The notes: a model not told the origin generated them from the sequence alone. Shown: positions 44,139 through 53,128, numbered from the stretch's first letter. The stretch: 53,862 nucleotides of DNA from Candidatus Krumholzibacteriia bacterium (GCA_035268685.1 DATFKK010000157.1:1-53862), one strand, 5' to 3'. Numbers and translations: made by a program.

Positions 44139-44762
44139 ATGGCCCCGAATCCCTGCCGGTACGACCGGCCCGGAACCCCGACGCGCCCCTGGGCGTGGCT
44201 GGCCACAGTGATCCTCTGCCTGGGGCTCGCGCCGACCGCGGCCGTCGGCGCCGACGGCGAGACCCGAGACGACGTGATCGCCGTTCTGCACACCGATCTC
44301 GGAGACTTCACGCTCCGACTGTTCCCCGATTCGGCGCCGATGGCCTGCGAGAACTTCACGACGCACGCACGCAACGGCTACTACGACGGCGTGGTCTTCC
44401 ACCGGGTCGTCGAGGACTTCATGATCCAGACCGGGGATCCCGACGGCACGGGCTATGGCGGTCGCAGCATCTGGGGCGATTCGTTCGGCAACGAGATCGA
44501 TCCCGCCCGGGGCTTCGATCGTCCCGGTGTGCTGGCCATGGCGAATCGTGCCACCGAGAACACCAACGACAGTCAGTTCTTCATCACGTTGGTGCCGACG
44601 CCGTGGCTCAACGGCCGCTACACGATCTTCGGTGAGGTGGTCGAGGGCATGGACGTGGTCCAGGCGCTCGGTGACCTCGACGTGAACCCGACGACGGATC
44701 GACCGATCCGCGACGTGCGGATCGAGTCGATCACCCTCGGCAGCCCCGGGACGGGCGAGTGA
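44139..44762 (+). CDS. Cyclophilin-type peptidyl-prolyl isomerase, exported
   Basis: A 207-residue PPIase with a signal/anchor (about 19-40) and a cyclophilin domain: 'FHRVVEDFMIQTGDPDGTGYGG' includes the catalytic Arg, 'DSQFFITLVPTPWLNGRYTIFGEV' the hydrophobic binding pocket with Trp. It speeds prolyl isomerisation during folding in the periplasm. GGAG at 44130-44133 is correctly spaced for ATG 44139. It overlaps the next gene by four bases (GTGA). Confidence 0.93.
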   Translation: MAPNPCRYDRPGTPTRPWAWLATVILCLGLAPTAAVGADGETRDDVIAVLHTDLGDFTLRLFPDSAPMACENFTTHARNGYYDGVVFHRVVEDFMIQTGDPDGTGYGGRSIWGDSFGNEIDPARGFDRPGVLAMANRATENTNDSQFFITLVPTPWLNGRYTIFGEVVEGMDVVQALGDLDVNPTTDRPIRDVRIESITLGSPGTGE

Positions 44763-46504
44763 CGGCGCGGATCCGGCTCGGCCTCGTCCTCTTCTTCGCG
44801 TCGGTCCTGACCGCGGGCGACGCCGGCGCCGTGGACCGTGGCGATCGCGGCTACGGGATCACCGTTCTCTCGGGCACCGAACGCGAACGCTTCGAGGTCG
44901 AGATCCTGGGCGTGATGGAGAGCTGGGGTTCGGCCGGCAACACCATCCTCGCGCGTCTGTCCGGGGCCGGGCTCGAGAAGACCGGGGTGCTGCAGGGCAT
45001 GAGCGGCAGCCCGGTGTACGTCGACGGCACGCTGATCGGCGCCGTGGCCAGCACCTGGGGCTTCGCCAGCGAGCCCATCGCCGGGATCCGTCCGATCGAG
45101 GAGATGCGTCGCCTGGCCGACGACCTCGAGGCCGGGGTCGACGAGACCGTGGAACTGGTCGATGCGCGTCCCGAGCCCGGTGGCAGCGGTCTGGTGTGGA
45201 GCGCGAGTGGGTTCGCGCCGGTGCTCACCGAGAGCATGCAGGACGCGCTGGGTGCCCCCGTGGTGCAGGCGGCCGCCGTGCGCGGCGGTGACGTCACCCT
45301 CGACACCGACGGCACGCTGGAAGCGGGCGACGCCGTGTCGGTCCTGCTGGTCGACGGCGACGCGCGTCTGTTCGCCACCGGAACCGTGACCGAGCGCATC
45401 GGCGACACCGTACTCGCCTTCGGCCATCCCTTCCTCGGCGCCGGACCGGTGAGCCTGCCGATGGCCCGCGCCGAAGTGGTGACCGTGGTGCCGAGTCGCC
45501 AGATCAGCTTCAAGATGGCCGTGCCCACCCAGGTGGTCGGCGCCCTGCAGCTCGACCGGCGGGCCGGTGTGTCGGGCCGTCTGGGCGAGCGCGCCGACAC
45601 TCTCCCGCTGACGCTGCGCATCGACGGCGCGACCGCGGGCGACGGACAGGACTACCGCTTCGAGCTCGCCCGCATGCGCGGACTCACGCCGCAGTTGCTG
45701 GGCTGGGCGGTGCAGTCGGCGATCACCGATCGCCGGGAGCTGGGCGCCAACTACGAGGTGCACCTCTCGATCGAGGCCGACCTGGCCGATGCCACGCAGC
45801 TCCGCTCGGAGGCCTCGCTGCTCGGCGCGGGGGCCGGACAGCAGCTGGTTTCCGAGGTGGCCCTGCCGGTGCAACTGCTGCAGGGCGCGCGCGACGGTGC
45901 GCCGCGCCTGGAGTCCATGCACGTCGACGTGCGCATCGAACCGGGATCGCGCGGAGCGACGATCGGCCGCGTGCAGGTCGACGATCCCCGGATCGAGCCG
46001 GGTGGAGCCATCGAGATCCGCGTCGAACTGATCGAGCGCGAACGCGGCAGCCGCTGGCGCACGCTGACCCTCGACGTTCCCGAGAAGCTCGGTCCCGGTC
46101 CCTACCGTCTGCACGTGAACGACGGCGCGCGGGCCTTCGGCGAGGAGATCGCCCGCAGCCCGGCGCGCTGGGCGGATCTCGGCATGCGTCAGATCCGAGA
46201 GGCCCTGGCCCTGCGGCGGCCGGCGACCGAGGTGGTGGCCGTGCTGTACGGCCCGTCGACCTCGATGATCACGCGTGGGGTCGAACGCGAGGACCTGCCG
46301 GGCACACATCGTCTGGCGCTCGGTCGCAGCTACGTCGCACGCGGTGCCGAGGCCTCGGTGGTCACTCCACTCGCGCGCACGTCCGTCGATGCGGGTCTGG
46401 TGGTGCAGGGTGGCAGCACCCTCGATCTGGTGGTCCACGGTCCGCCGATGGCCGAGCCCGCCCCCGAGGCTCCCGAAGGCGAGCAGCGTGGCGAGTCCCG
46501 TTGA
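44759..46504 (+). CDS. SpoIVB-like S55 peptidase-domain protein
   Basis: A 581-residue exported protein with 'VLQGMSGSPVYVDG' (Ser at 82-84), the sequence around the S55 serine of SpoIVB, and 'WGFASEPIAGIRPIEEM' following. A later 'AFGHPFLGAGPVSLPMARAEVV' (His223) and 'SFKMAVPTQVVGALQLDRR' recur in the deltaproteobacterial-type relatives. The Ser motif precedes the His motif, opposite to the order in Bacillus SpoIVB. The C-terminal half (300-560) is beta-rich and has no catalytic look. The GTG start overlaps the PPIase stop. Role in periplasmic quality control or proteolysis is inference. Confidence 0.8.
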   Translation: MTARIRLGLVLFFASVLTAGDAGAVDRGDRGYGITVLSGTERERFEVEILGVMESWGSAGNTILARLSGAGLEKTGVLQGMSGSPVYVDGTLIGAVASTWGFASEPIAGIRPIEEMRRLADDLEAGVDETVELVDARPEPGGSGLVWSASGFAPVLTESMQDALGAPVVQAAAVRGGDVTLDTDGTLEAGDAVSVLLVDGDARLFATGTVTERIGDTVLAFGHPFLGAGPVSLPMARAEVVTVVPSRQISFKMAVPTQVVGALQLDRRAGVSGRLGERADTLPLTLRIDGATAGDGQDYRFELARMRGLTPQLLGWAVQSAITDRRELGANYEVHLSIEADLADATQLRSEASLLGAGAGQQLVSEVALPVQLLQGARDGAPRLESMHVDVRIEPGSRGATIGRVQVDDPRIEPGGAIEIRVELIERERGSRWRTLTLDVPEKLGPGPYRLHVNDGARAFGEEIARSPARWADLGMRQIREALALRRPATEVVAVLYGPSTSMITRGVEREDLPGTHRLALGRSYVARGAEASVVTPLARTSVDAGLVVQGGSTLDLVVHGPPMAEPAPEAPEGEQRGESR

Positions 46505-46543
46505 TGCCGAACCGATGCCCCTGGCGGAAAGCGAAGCCCTGAC

Positions 46544-48577
46544 ATGTCCACTGCCCTGCGGGTCCTGCTCGCGATCGCCCTGGCGACGGCACTCCCTCTC
46601 GACGCCGACGCGCGCGGGAGCACGAAGACGGCCAGCCACGACGTCCGTCAGTTCCTCGAGGGCGACCTCGACGGCCTGGCCCTGGATCCACTCGGACACC
46701 TGGTGCCGGCTCCCGTTGCGATCGAGCCGATGGCGACCGAGAGCCTCTACGCCTGGTCGCTGGCCCTCGACGCCGAGGGTCGGCTGGTGGTGGGCGCTGG
46801 CGACGACGGACGCCTGTACCGCACCGAGGGCCGGGCGGCCGACGGTGAACTCGTGGAACTGGCCGATACCATCGCCTTCGAACTGCTCTCGTTGCTGGTC
46901 GACGGCGACGACGTCCTGGCGGGCACCAGTCCAGACGGCGTGGTCTATCGCATCGACGACGAGGGTTCGGTCGCGATCGAACTCGACCTGCCCCAGCAGT
47001 CGGTGTGGTCGCTCGCGCGCGGCAGCGTCGACGGCTCGTGGGTGGCCGGGACCGGTCCGGGGGCACGCCTGATCCGCGGCGGCGAGGGCTCGGAGGCCGG
47101 CGAGGTCCTGCACCGCTTCCCCGCCACGAACCTCACCGCGCTGCTGCGCGACGACGACGGCCTGTGGATCGGCACCCAGGGACCGGGACTGGTGCTGCGC
47201 ATCGACGGCGACGACACGTCGACTCCGGCGCTGCGTTACGAGGCACCGCAGGACGAGATCGCCGGGATGGTGTCCGATGGCGAGGGCGGCGTGTTCGTGT
47301 TGAGCACGAACGTCGCAGGCGAAGAGAGCGAACGCGGCAGCCGGATCGCGCGGGTTCCGCGCAGCGGTGCCTTCGAGACGCTCTGGGAGGGCGACGAGGT
47401 CCTGCTCAGCCTGGCCCGCACCGACGACGGCTCGTTCCTCGCCGGCGAGGCGCAGTCGGGCCGGATCCTCCGCTTCGACCCGCAAGGCCGCATGGGTCTG
47501 TGGGCCGAGCTCGACGGCGGCGATCCCCTCGACATCCTCACCGACGGCGACGCGACCTACGTCGCCACCGGAAACCTCGGAGTGGTCTACGCTCTGACGC
47601 CGGGTGGGGACGGCCAGGGGACCTTCACGGGCCCGATCGTCGAGACCCCACGCGCCGAGCGCTTCGGTCGGCTATGGGTGTCGGGTTGGGAAGGTGGCGT
47701 CCGCTTCCGCACGCGCACGGGCCTGCGCGCGAGCCCCGACGACTCGTGGTCGGACTGGAGCGGATGGCAGGACCTGGGTGCGGCGATCCCGTCGCCGCCC
47801 GGAACGCATCTGCAGTACGAACTGGAGCTCGACGGGACCACGGTCAGCGCGGTGCACCTGGCGTGGGCCGAGCGCAACCTGCCGCCGGTGGTCGAACGCC
47901 TGCGCGTGCTGCCGGCCGGTGGCGACGTCGGTCGTGGGGGGCCGGGCGGTGGACCCTCGACGGTGGTCCAGCGCTTCGACAACGGCCTGCAGGTCGAGTA
48001 CTCGGCCGGCGCCACGCCCCGGCGCGCCGAACCCGAGGACGTGACCTGGGTCCGCGGCGTGCGCACCATCGTGTGGGACGCCGACGATCCGAACGACGAC
48101 GCGCTGCGCTACGACGTCGACATCCGGCGCCTGCCCGACGGCGACTGGATCCAGGTGGTCGACGATCACCCCGAGCGGATCCTGGCCTGGGATTCGGGGT
48201 CGGTGGTCGACGGGATCTACGTGGCCCGGATCACCGCCACCGACGAGTTCGTGCACGCTGACGGACGCGGCCGGTCGGGCTCGCAGACGAGCGCGGCGAT
48301 CCGCGTCGACAACACCGCTCCTCGCATCGACGACCTCGAAGCGGACGACGAGGCAGTCGTCGTGCGCGTGGTCGACGCGTCGAGTCCGCTCGACGAGGTC
48401 GACGTCCGCGACGCCGACGGCGACTGGCGTCCGCTCGAACCCGCCGACGGCGTGCTCGACGCTCCGCTCGAGGAGTTCACGGTGCCGCGCGACCGCCTCG
48501 TCGACGGCCGGCTGTGGATCCGTGCCGTGGACCGCGCCGGCAACACGGTGCTGCACGAAGAGCGGATCGAGGACTGA
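46544..48577 (+). CDS. Exported beta-propeller protein with Ig-like C-terminal part
   Basis: A 677-residue protein with a signal peptide ending 'DADARG'. Repeats of ~45 residues with 'G.DDGRLYRTEG', 'AGTSPDGVVYRID', 'IGTQGPGLVLRIDG', 'AGEAQSGRILRFDPQG' and 'VATGNLGVVYALTPG' form a six- to seven-blade propeller (about 65-365). It is followed by a sequence resembling fibronectin/Ig modules ('DDPNDDALRYDVDIRRLPDGDW'). Asp/Gly-rich 'DDLEADDEAVVVRV' segments end it. I do not know its ligand. It follows the S55 gene by 39 bases with no clear ribosome-binding site, then overlaps almost into tadA. Confidence 0.8.
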   Translation: MSTALRVLLAIALATALPLDADARGSTKTASHDVRQFLEGDLDGLALDPLGHLVPAPVAIEPMATESLYAWSLALDAEGRLVVGAGDDGRLYRTEGRAADGELVELADTIAFELLSLLVDGDDVLAGTSPDGVVYRIDDEGSVAIELDLPQQSVWSLARGSVDGSWVAGTGPGARLIRGGEGSEAGEVLHRFPATNLTALLRDDDGLWIGTQGPGLVLRIDGDDTSTPALRYEAPQDEIAGMVSDGEGGVFVLSTNVAGEESERGSRIARVPRSGAFETLWEGDEVLLSLARTDDGSFLAGEAQSGRILRFDPQGRMGLWAELDGGDPLDILTDGDATYVATGNLGVVYALTPGGDGQGTFTGPIVETPRAERFGRLWVSGWEGGVRFRTRTGLRASPDDSWSDWSGWQDLGAAIPSPPGTHLQYELELDGTTVSAVHLAWAERNLPPVVERLRVLPAGGDVGRGGPGGGPSTVVQRFDNGLQVEYSAGATPRRAEPEDVTWVRGVRTIVWDADDPNDDALRYDVDIRRLPDGDWIQVVDDHPERILAWDSGSVVDGIYVARITATDEFVHADGRGRSGSQTSAAIRVDNTAPRIDDLEADDEAVVVRVVDASSPLDEVDVRDADGDWRPLEPADGVLDAPLEEFTVPRDRLVDGRLWIRAVDRAGNTVLHEERIED

Positions 48578-48578
48578 G

Positions 48579-49091
48579 GTGGAGGGCAACGGCCACGGCC
48601 TCGACCCGCTCGTGCCCGATCGGCAGCGCGACGAGTCGTTCATGCGCCAGGCTCTGTTCGAGGCGCAGATGGCGCTCGAGGCGGGGGAGACCCCGGTCGG
48701 TGCGGTCGCCGTGCACGACGGGCGGATCGTCGCCCGCGACCACAATCGCGTGGAGCGTCTGACCGATGCCACCGCCCACGCCGAGATCCTCGTGATCGGG
48801 GCGGCGGCCGGCGCGATCGAGGATTGGCGCCTGAACGAGGTGACGCTCTACGTCACCATGGAACCCTGTCCCATGTGCACTGGTGCCCTGCTCCTGGCCC
48901 GCGTGAAGCGCGTGGTCTACGGCGTGCGCGATCCTCGCGCCGGAGCCTGCGGGACGAACCTCGACCTGGTCCAGGCCAATCCCTTCGGCCATGACCTGCG
49001 GGTGAGCGACGGTTGTCTCGAGGACGAGGCCCGCGTGCTGCTACAGGAGTTCTACCGTCTGCTCCGCGACCGAGGCGACGGCGCGGGTTGA
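48579..49091 (+). CDS. tadA: tRNA-specific adenosine deaminase TadA
   Basis: A 170-residue zinc deaminase with 'HAE' (67-69, His ligand and catalytic Glu) and 'PCPMC' (96-100, Cys ligands). It converts A34 to inosine in tRNA-Arg(ACG), which is encoded at 35312-35388, allowing decoding of CGU, CGC and CGA. I use GTG 48579, two bases after the propeller stop, because the N-terminal 'DPLVPDRQRDESFMRQALFEAQ' aligns with the TadA start; ATG 48642 is an alternative. Its 3' end overlaps the promoter of tRNA-Ser(GGA). Confidence 0.92.
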   Translation: MEGNGHGLDPLVPDRQRDESFMRQALFEAQMALEAGETPVGAVAVHDGRIVARDHNRVERLTDATAHAEILVIGAAAGAIEDWRLNEVTLYVTMEPCPMCTGALLLARVKRVVYGVRDPRAGACGTNLDLVQANPFGHDLRVSDGCLEDEARVLLQEFYRLLRDRGDGAG

Positions 49092-49116
49092 TGGATCGGC
49101 CCGCCGACCTTACATT
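49088..49116 (+). promoter_or_regulatory. Promoter of the serine tRNA group
   Basis: TTGATG (49088-49093), 17-base spacer, TACATT (49111-49116), starting at the tadA stop codon and 63 bases before tRNA-Ser(GGA). Confidence 0.55.
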
Positions 49117-49179
49117 CGGGCTTCGGTCCGCGCCGCGGGCCCGGTTCCGGCCGGGATCCGGTGGCGGCGACCGACTCGC

Positions 49180-49268
<89 letters not shown>

Positions 49269-49343
49269 CCGATCTCGAAAGGGTGTCCACCACCGAAGAA
49301 CGGAACACCGATCGCGCGCCGTGACGGGCGCGCCGAGGACCGC

Positions 49344-49433
49344 GGAGAGGTGCCGGAGCGGTCGAACGGGACGGTCTCGAAAACCGTTGACCCCTAACGG
49401 GGTCCCAGGGTTCGAATCCCTGCCTCTCCGCCA
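49344..49433 (+). tRNA. tRNA-Ser(CGA)
   Basis: A 90-base type II tRNA with acceptor GGAGAGG/CCTCTCC and CCA. Stem ACGGT, loop CTCGAAA, stem ACCGT gives anticodon CGA for TCG. Almost identical in the D, variable and T arms to the next tRNA. Confidence 0.95.
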
Positions 49434-49439
49434 GTCCAT

Positions 49440-49474
49440 CGACCGGCCGATCCGATCCTCGGGTCGGCCGGTCG
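49440..49474 (+). terminator. Perfect 11-bp hairpin between serine tRNA genes
   Basis: CGACCGGCCGA (49440-49450) and TCGGCCGGTCG (49464-49474). A second short perfect palindrome, GGCACCCCGCGGGGTGCC (49480-49497), follows directly before the next tRNA. They could act as terminators or processing signals. Confidence 0.65.
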
Positions 49475-49507
49475 TGCTTGGCACCCCGCGGGGTGCCGCG
49501 TCGAAAC

Positions 49508-49597
49508 GGAGAGGTGCCGGAGCGGTCGAACGGGGCGGTCTTGAAAACCGCTGACCCCTCGCGGGGTCCCAGGGTTCGAATCCCTGCCTCTCCGCCA
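49508..49597 (+). tRNA. tRNA-Ser(TGA)
   Basis: A 90-base type II tRNA; acceptor GGAGAGG/CCTCTCC and CCA. Stem GCGGT, loop CTTGAAA, stem ACCGC; anticodon TGA for TCA/TCG. It differs from tRNA-Ser(CGA) at few positions, indicating tandem duplication with anticodon change. Confidence 0.95.
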
Positions 49598-49601
49598 GAT
49601 C

Positions 49602-49624
49602 GGGCCCGGCCACGCGCCGGGCCC
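49602..49624. terminator. Terminator between tRNA-Ser(TGA) and the Smr gene
   Basis: GGGCCCGGC (49602-49610), loop CACGC, GCCGGGCCC (49616-49624), then TTCGCG. A perfect stem placed between convergent genes, so it may serve both. Confidence 0.75.
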
Positions 49625-49631
49625 TTCGCGT

Positions 49632-50063
49632 TCAGTCGTCGTCGACGAGGTGCAGGACCAGTGCCCCGTCGCCACCCTGCGAGGGCGGGGCCACGTGGAT
49701 GTCGAGCACCAGGTCGGGATGCTGGTCGCACCATTTCCGGACGGCCGGCCCGATCACCGGTCCCTGCTCCCCGCTGCGGCGGCCGCGTCCGACCACGACC
49801 ACCACGCGCGGCGTTCCGCGGTGCCGGTGGTAGCGGACGAAGGTCGACAGACGCTCGAGGGCGGGCTCGCGTCGCATCTTGCGGAGCATCAGCCGGGGCG
49901 GCTCCACGGGCGGTGGTGGTGCCGGTCCCGACTTCGACTTCTTCGCGATCGGGGCCGCGGGAGTGGGCTCCCGATCCCGGGGCGGGGGGTTCTGGTCGAG
50001 GTGCTCGAGGATCTCGCGGTGGATCGGATCGGAGTCGTCGTCGTCGTCGCGCTGCCGGCGCAT
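49632..50063 (-). CDS. Smr-domain protein lacking the LDLHG motif
   Basis: A 143-residue protein with an acidic/Pro-rich N-terminus (1-56) and a C-terminal Smr domain: 'RVVVVVGRGRRSGEQGPVIGPAVRKWCDQHPDLV' and 'GGDGALVLHL' match the GKG/GALYV parts of Smr. The usual 'LDLHG' nuclease motif is replaced by 'LMLRK' (58-62), followed by 'EPALERLSTFV' as expected. Smr domains of MutS2 and ribosome-rescue factors cut RNA; without Asp and His this copy may only bind. It is convergent to the tRNA-Ser group. Confidence 0.75.
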   Translation of the reverse strand: MRRQRDDDDDSDPIHREILEHLDQNPPPRDREPTPAAPIAKKSKSGPAPPPPVEPPRLMLRKMRREPALERLSTFVRYHRHRGTPRVVVVVGRGRRSGEQGPVIGPAVRKWCDQHPDLVLDIHVAPPSQGGDGALVLHLVDDD

Positions 50064-50100
50064 CGCGAATCCTCCGGAAAGCGGCTCTGAGGCCGTCGAT

Positions 50101-50129
50101 TTGACACTCCGGCCCGCTCGTGCTAAATC
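50101..50129 (+). promoter_or_regulatory. Promoter of tRNA-Ala(CGC)
   Basis: TTGACA (50101-50106), 17-base spacer, TAAATC (50124-50129), 11 bases before the tRNA. It may also serve the SRP RNA just downstream. Confidence 0.7.
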
Positions 50130-50140
50130 TGCACGGCCGT

Positions 50141-50216
50141 GGGGATGTAGCTCAGCTGGGAGAGCGCCTCGTTCGCAACGAGGAGGTCGGCGGTTCGAGC
50201 CCGCTCATCTCCACCA
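50141..50216 (+). tRNA. tRNA-Ala(CGC)
   Basis: A 76-base tRNA; acceptor GGGGATG/CATCTCC with one G-T pair, discriminator A and CCA. Stem CCTCG, loop TTCGCAA, stem CGAGG gives anticodon CGC for GCG. The T arm is GGCGGTTCGAGCCCGCT-like. Confidence 0.93.
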
Positions 50217-50295
50217 ACATTTCGACGTCTCACACGTTTCCGTCGATCGCCCGGTTCGCCGGGTTCCCGCCACTCGGAGATCGACGCACGAGACG

Positions 50296-50393
50296 GGGCC
50301 AGGCCCTACGCAGTGGCAGCTTGCCAACCCGGTCAGGACTGGAAGGTAGCAGCCGTACGCAAATCCTGCCGCGTGCCGTAGTTCGCCTGGCCC
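50296..50393 (+). ncRNA. ffs: Small (4.5S-type) signal recognition particle RNA
   Basis: A ~98-base RNA whose ends GGGCCAGGC (50296-50304) and GCCTGGCCC (50385-50393) pair. The tip holds the conserved SRP core 'GGTCAGGACTGGAAGGTAGC' at 50331-50350, followed by AGCC, with the bulged A residues and GGAA tetraloop that bind Ffh. The position just upstream of dnaX is common in bacteria. Exact ends are estimated from pairing. Confidence 0.9.
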
Positions 50394-50451
50394 TACTTCC
50401 TCCGATCCCTCGCTCCCTCACCCGGAGACGGGGGGACATCCCGCGGAGCCC

Positions 50452-52104
50452 ATGGCGTATCAGGTCCTGGCCCGGAAGTGGAGGCCGCAGACCTTCGAGC
50501 AGATGGTGGGGCAGCAGCACGTCACCACCACGCTCGCCAATGCCATCGCGCGCGGTCGCGTGGCCCATGCCTACCTGTTCACCGGCCCGCGCGGTTGTGG
50601 CAAGACCACCATGGCCCGCCTGCTGGCGAAGGCGCTGAACTGCGACGAGGGGCCCACGGCCGAGCCCTGCGGAACGTGCCCGAGTTGTGTGGGCATCGCC
50701 CAGGGCAATCTTCTCGACGTGCTCGAGATCGACGCCGCCAGCAACACCGGTGTCGACAACATCCGCGAGCTCCGCGAGAACGCGCAGTACCAGCCCACCG
50801 CGGGCAAGAAGCGCGTGTTCATCATCGACGAGGTGCACATGCTGTCGAAGGGCGCGTTCAACGCCCTTCTCAAGACGCTCGAGGAACCGCCCGAGCACGT
50901 GCACTTCGTCTTCGCCACGACCGAGCCGGTGAAGATCCCCCGGACCATCCTGTCGCGCTGCCAGCGCTTCGACTTCCGCCTGTTCACGCTTCAGGAACTG
51001 GTCGACCGGTTGCGGACGATCACCTCGTCCGAAGAGATCGACATCGCCGACGACGCCATCGAGATGCTGGCGAGCCTGGCCGAGGGCAGCATGCGCGACG
51101 CGCTCAGCCTGGCCGACCAGGCGATCGCCTCGACCGAGGGCCGGCTGGACGCCGCCGGCGTGTTGCAGCTCTACGGCATGGTCGGCCACGAGCCCTACCT
51201 CGACCTGAACCAGGCGATCCTCGATCGTCAGCCGAAGGCGGCGCTCGACCTGATCGACCAGCTCGTGCGCGGGGGGCACGACCTGGTGGAGTTCGCGCGC
51301 GGACTGGTGGCGAACTTCCGCGACCTCACGCTGCTGCGCCTCGACACGGCGCTCGTCGATCGGATCGACAAGCCCGAAGCGGTGAAGAAGCGCCTGGCCG
51401 AACAGGCGCAGGGAATGCCCCTGGCCGACTGGACCTACCTGGCCGAGCGTGCGGCCGAGCACTACGCCGCGCTCGAGCGCGCGCCACAACCGCGTTGGCT
51501 CATGGAGACGCAGGTGGTCGAGTACGCCACGCTCGAGAGCCGGGTGCTGTTGAGTGAGGTGCTGGCACGTCTGGGCGACGCCTCACCGGCACCCGCCCGG
51601 GCCGCCGGAGCGGCTGCTGCCGCGTCGAGCCCGCCCCCTCCCGCACGGCCCGCACCGTCGACGCCGTCCCCCGGGTCCACCCGGGCCACGCCGGACGTCC
51701 CGGCCGGTGAGGCTGCGGCGGCCGGCGACGACACCTGGCGGCGCTTCGTCGCCGCGGTCCGCGAGAAGCAGATCGCCCTGGGTACCCTGCTCGCCGAAGC
51801 CGCGCCACGCCTCGATGGCGACCGCCTGGATCTCGTCTTCCAGCCCGAGCACAACTTCCAGCGCCAGCAGGTGGCGCGGACCGAGGCCCTGGGCGTGTTG
51901 GCGCGGATCGCGGCCACCGTCTACGGGCGGACCCTGGAACTGCGCGCGGTCGCCAGCGATCACGCCGACGAGGAGAGCGAACTGCAGAAGGCCACGCAGG
52001 CCGAGGTCGCACCCGACGCCGAGCAGAAGCTCGCCCGTCAGGCGCAGCGCAATCCCAATCTGGGGAAGCTGATCGACGGACTGGGTGGCACCCGGTCCGA
52101 GTGA
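50452..52104 (+). CDS. dnaX: DNA polymerase III subunit gamma/tau
   Basis: A 550-residue clamp-loader ATPase. N-terminal 'MAYQVLARKWRPQTFEQMVGQ' is the family start; Walker A 'GPRGCGKT' (45-52), zinc Cys64, 73, 76 and 79, Walker B 'FIIDEVHM' (123-130) and 'LSRCQRF' sensor follow. A Pro/Ala linker (about 375-420) leads to a C-terminal tau-type domain. No A-rich slippery site for a shorter gamma form was noticed. Part of the classic dnaX-ybaB-recR order. Confidence 0.96.
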   Translation: MAYQVLARKWRPQTFEQMVGQQHVTTTLANAIARGRVAHAYLFTGPRGCGKTTMARLLAKALNCDEGPTAEPCGTCPSCVGIAQGNLLDVLEIDAASNTGVDNIRELRENAQYQPTAGKKRVFIIDEVHMLSKGAFNALLKTLEEPPEHVHFVFATTEPVKIPRTILSRCQRFDFRLFTLQELVDRLRTITSSEEIDIADDAIEMLASLAEGSMRDALSLADQAIASTEGRLDAAGVLQLYGMVGHEPYLDLNQAILDRQPKAALDLIDQLVRGGHDLVEFARGLVANFRDLTLLRLDTALVDRIDKPEAVKKRLAEQAQGMPLADWTYLAERAAEHYAALERAPQPRWLMETQVVEYATLESRVLLSEVLARLGDASPAPARAAGAAAAASSPPPPARPAPSTPSPGSTRATPDVPAGEAAAAGDDTWRRFVAAVREKQIALGTLLAEAAPRLDGDRLDLVFQPEHNFQRQQVARTEALGVLARIAATVYGRTLELRAVASDHADEESELQKATQAEVAPDAEQKLARQAQRNPNLGKLIDGLGGTRSE

Positions 52105-52140
52105 TCCCCACGACGCGAATTCCGCCACGGAGGCACCGCC

Positions 52141-52458
52141 ATGGACATGAACAAGCTCATGCAGCAGGCGCAGCAGATGCAGGAGAACATGCAGAAGCTG
52201 CAGGAGGAGCTGAAGGACAAGCAGGTCGAAGCCGAGAGCGGCGGGGGCGCGGTGAAGGTCGTCTTCAACGGTCGGCAGGAACTCGTGTCGTTGAAGATCG
52301 ATCCGACCTCGGTCGACCCCGACGAGGTCGACCTGCTCGAGGATCTGATCCTGGCCGCCATGCAGGAGGGCCAACGCAAGGCTTCGGACATGGCCCAGGA
52401 AGAGATGAAGCGCGTGGCGGGACCGCTCGGTGGTGGCGGCATCCCCGGTCTGTTCTAG
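52141..52458 (+). CDS. ybaB: YbaB/EbfC nucleoid-associated protein
   Basis: A 105-residue protein: 'MDMNKLMQQAQQMQENMQKL' with an amphipathic helix, 'AVKVVFNGRQELVSLKIDP' strands and a helical end 'AMQEGQRKASDMAQEEM'. YbaB dimers bind DNA. With the histone-like protein at 18215 the window thus codes for two candidate nucleoid proteins. Confidence 0.95.
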   Translation: MDMNKLMQQAQQMQENMQKLQEELKDKQVEAESGGGAVKVVFNGRQELVSLKIDPTSVDPDEVDLLEDLILAAMQEGQRKASDMAQEEMKRVAGPLGGGGIPGLF

Positions 52459-52516
52459 TCGTTCCGTCGCAGGCACGTCGAACCCCCGCCGTCCGTCCGC
52501 CACGGTGGAGTCTCCC

Positions 52517-53128
52517 GTGAACACCAATGCATTCGGATCGCCGCGCCTCGAGCGCCTGGTGAAACGCCTCGGACGGCTGCCCGGCATCGGCAGCAAGTCG
52601 GCGGCGCGGCTCGCGCTGTACCTGCTGCACGCCGAGCCCGAGGAAGCCCGCGAGCTGATGCAGGCGATCGAGGACATGAAGACGCATGTCCGGCCCTGCC
52701 AGCGATGCGGCGCCATCGCCGAGGCCGATCTCTGCTCGATCTGCACCGACGAACGCCGCGAGTCCCGACTCCTGTGCGTGGTGGCCCAGGCCACCGACGT
52801 GTTCACCATGGAGCGGGCGTCGATCTTCCGCGGCCGCTACCACGTGCTCGGCGGCCTGCTCTCGCCGCTCGACGGCATCCGCCCCGCCGACCTGCGCCTG
52901 GAAGATCTTTCCCGCCGGGTGGAGGACGAGTCCGTCGAGGAGGTCGTCCTGGCCCTGTCGGCCAGCGTGGAGGGCGAGGCGACCGCACTGTACATCGGCC
53001 AGCAGCTCGAGGCGTCTGCGTGCCGTCTGACCCGCCTGGCCACCGGAATCCCCGTCGGAGGGCATCTGGAGTTCGTCGACGACGTCACGCTCGGCCGCGC
53101 CTTCTCGGCCCGCCTACCCCTGGGCTGA
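52517..53128 (+). CDS. recR: Recombination protein RecR
   Basis: A 203-residue protein, as usual for RecR: helix-hairpin-helix 'RLPGIGSKSAARLALYLL' (20-37), zinc finger Cys61, 64, 73 and 76, and Toprim 'YHVLGGLLSPLDGI' (108-121). It helps load RecA on SSB-coated gaps with RecF/RecO. The GTG start has GGAG at 52507-52510; in-frame upstream codons do not read as coding. Confidence 0.95.
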   Translation: MNTNAFGSPRLERLVKRLGRLPGIGSKSAARLALYLLHAEPEEARELMQAIEDMKTHVRPCQRCGAIAEADLCSICTDERRESRLLCVVAQATDVFTMERASIFRGRYHVLGGLLSPLDGIRPADLRLEDLSRRVEDESVEEVVLALSASVEGEATALYIGQQLEASACRLTRLATGIPVGGHLEFVDDVTLGRAFSARLPLG

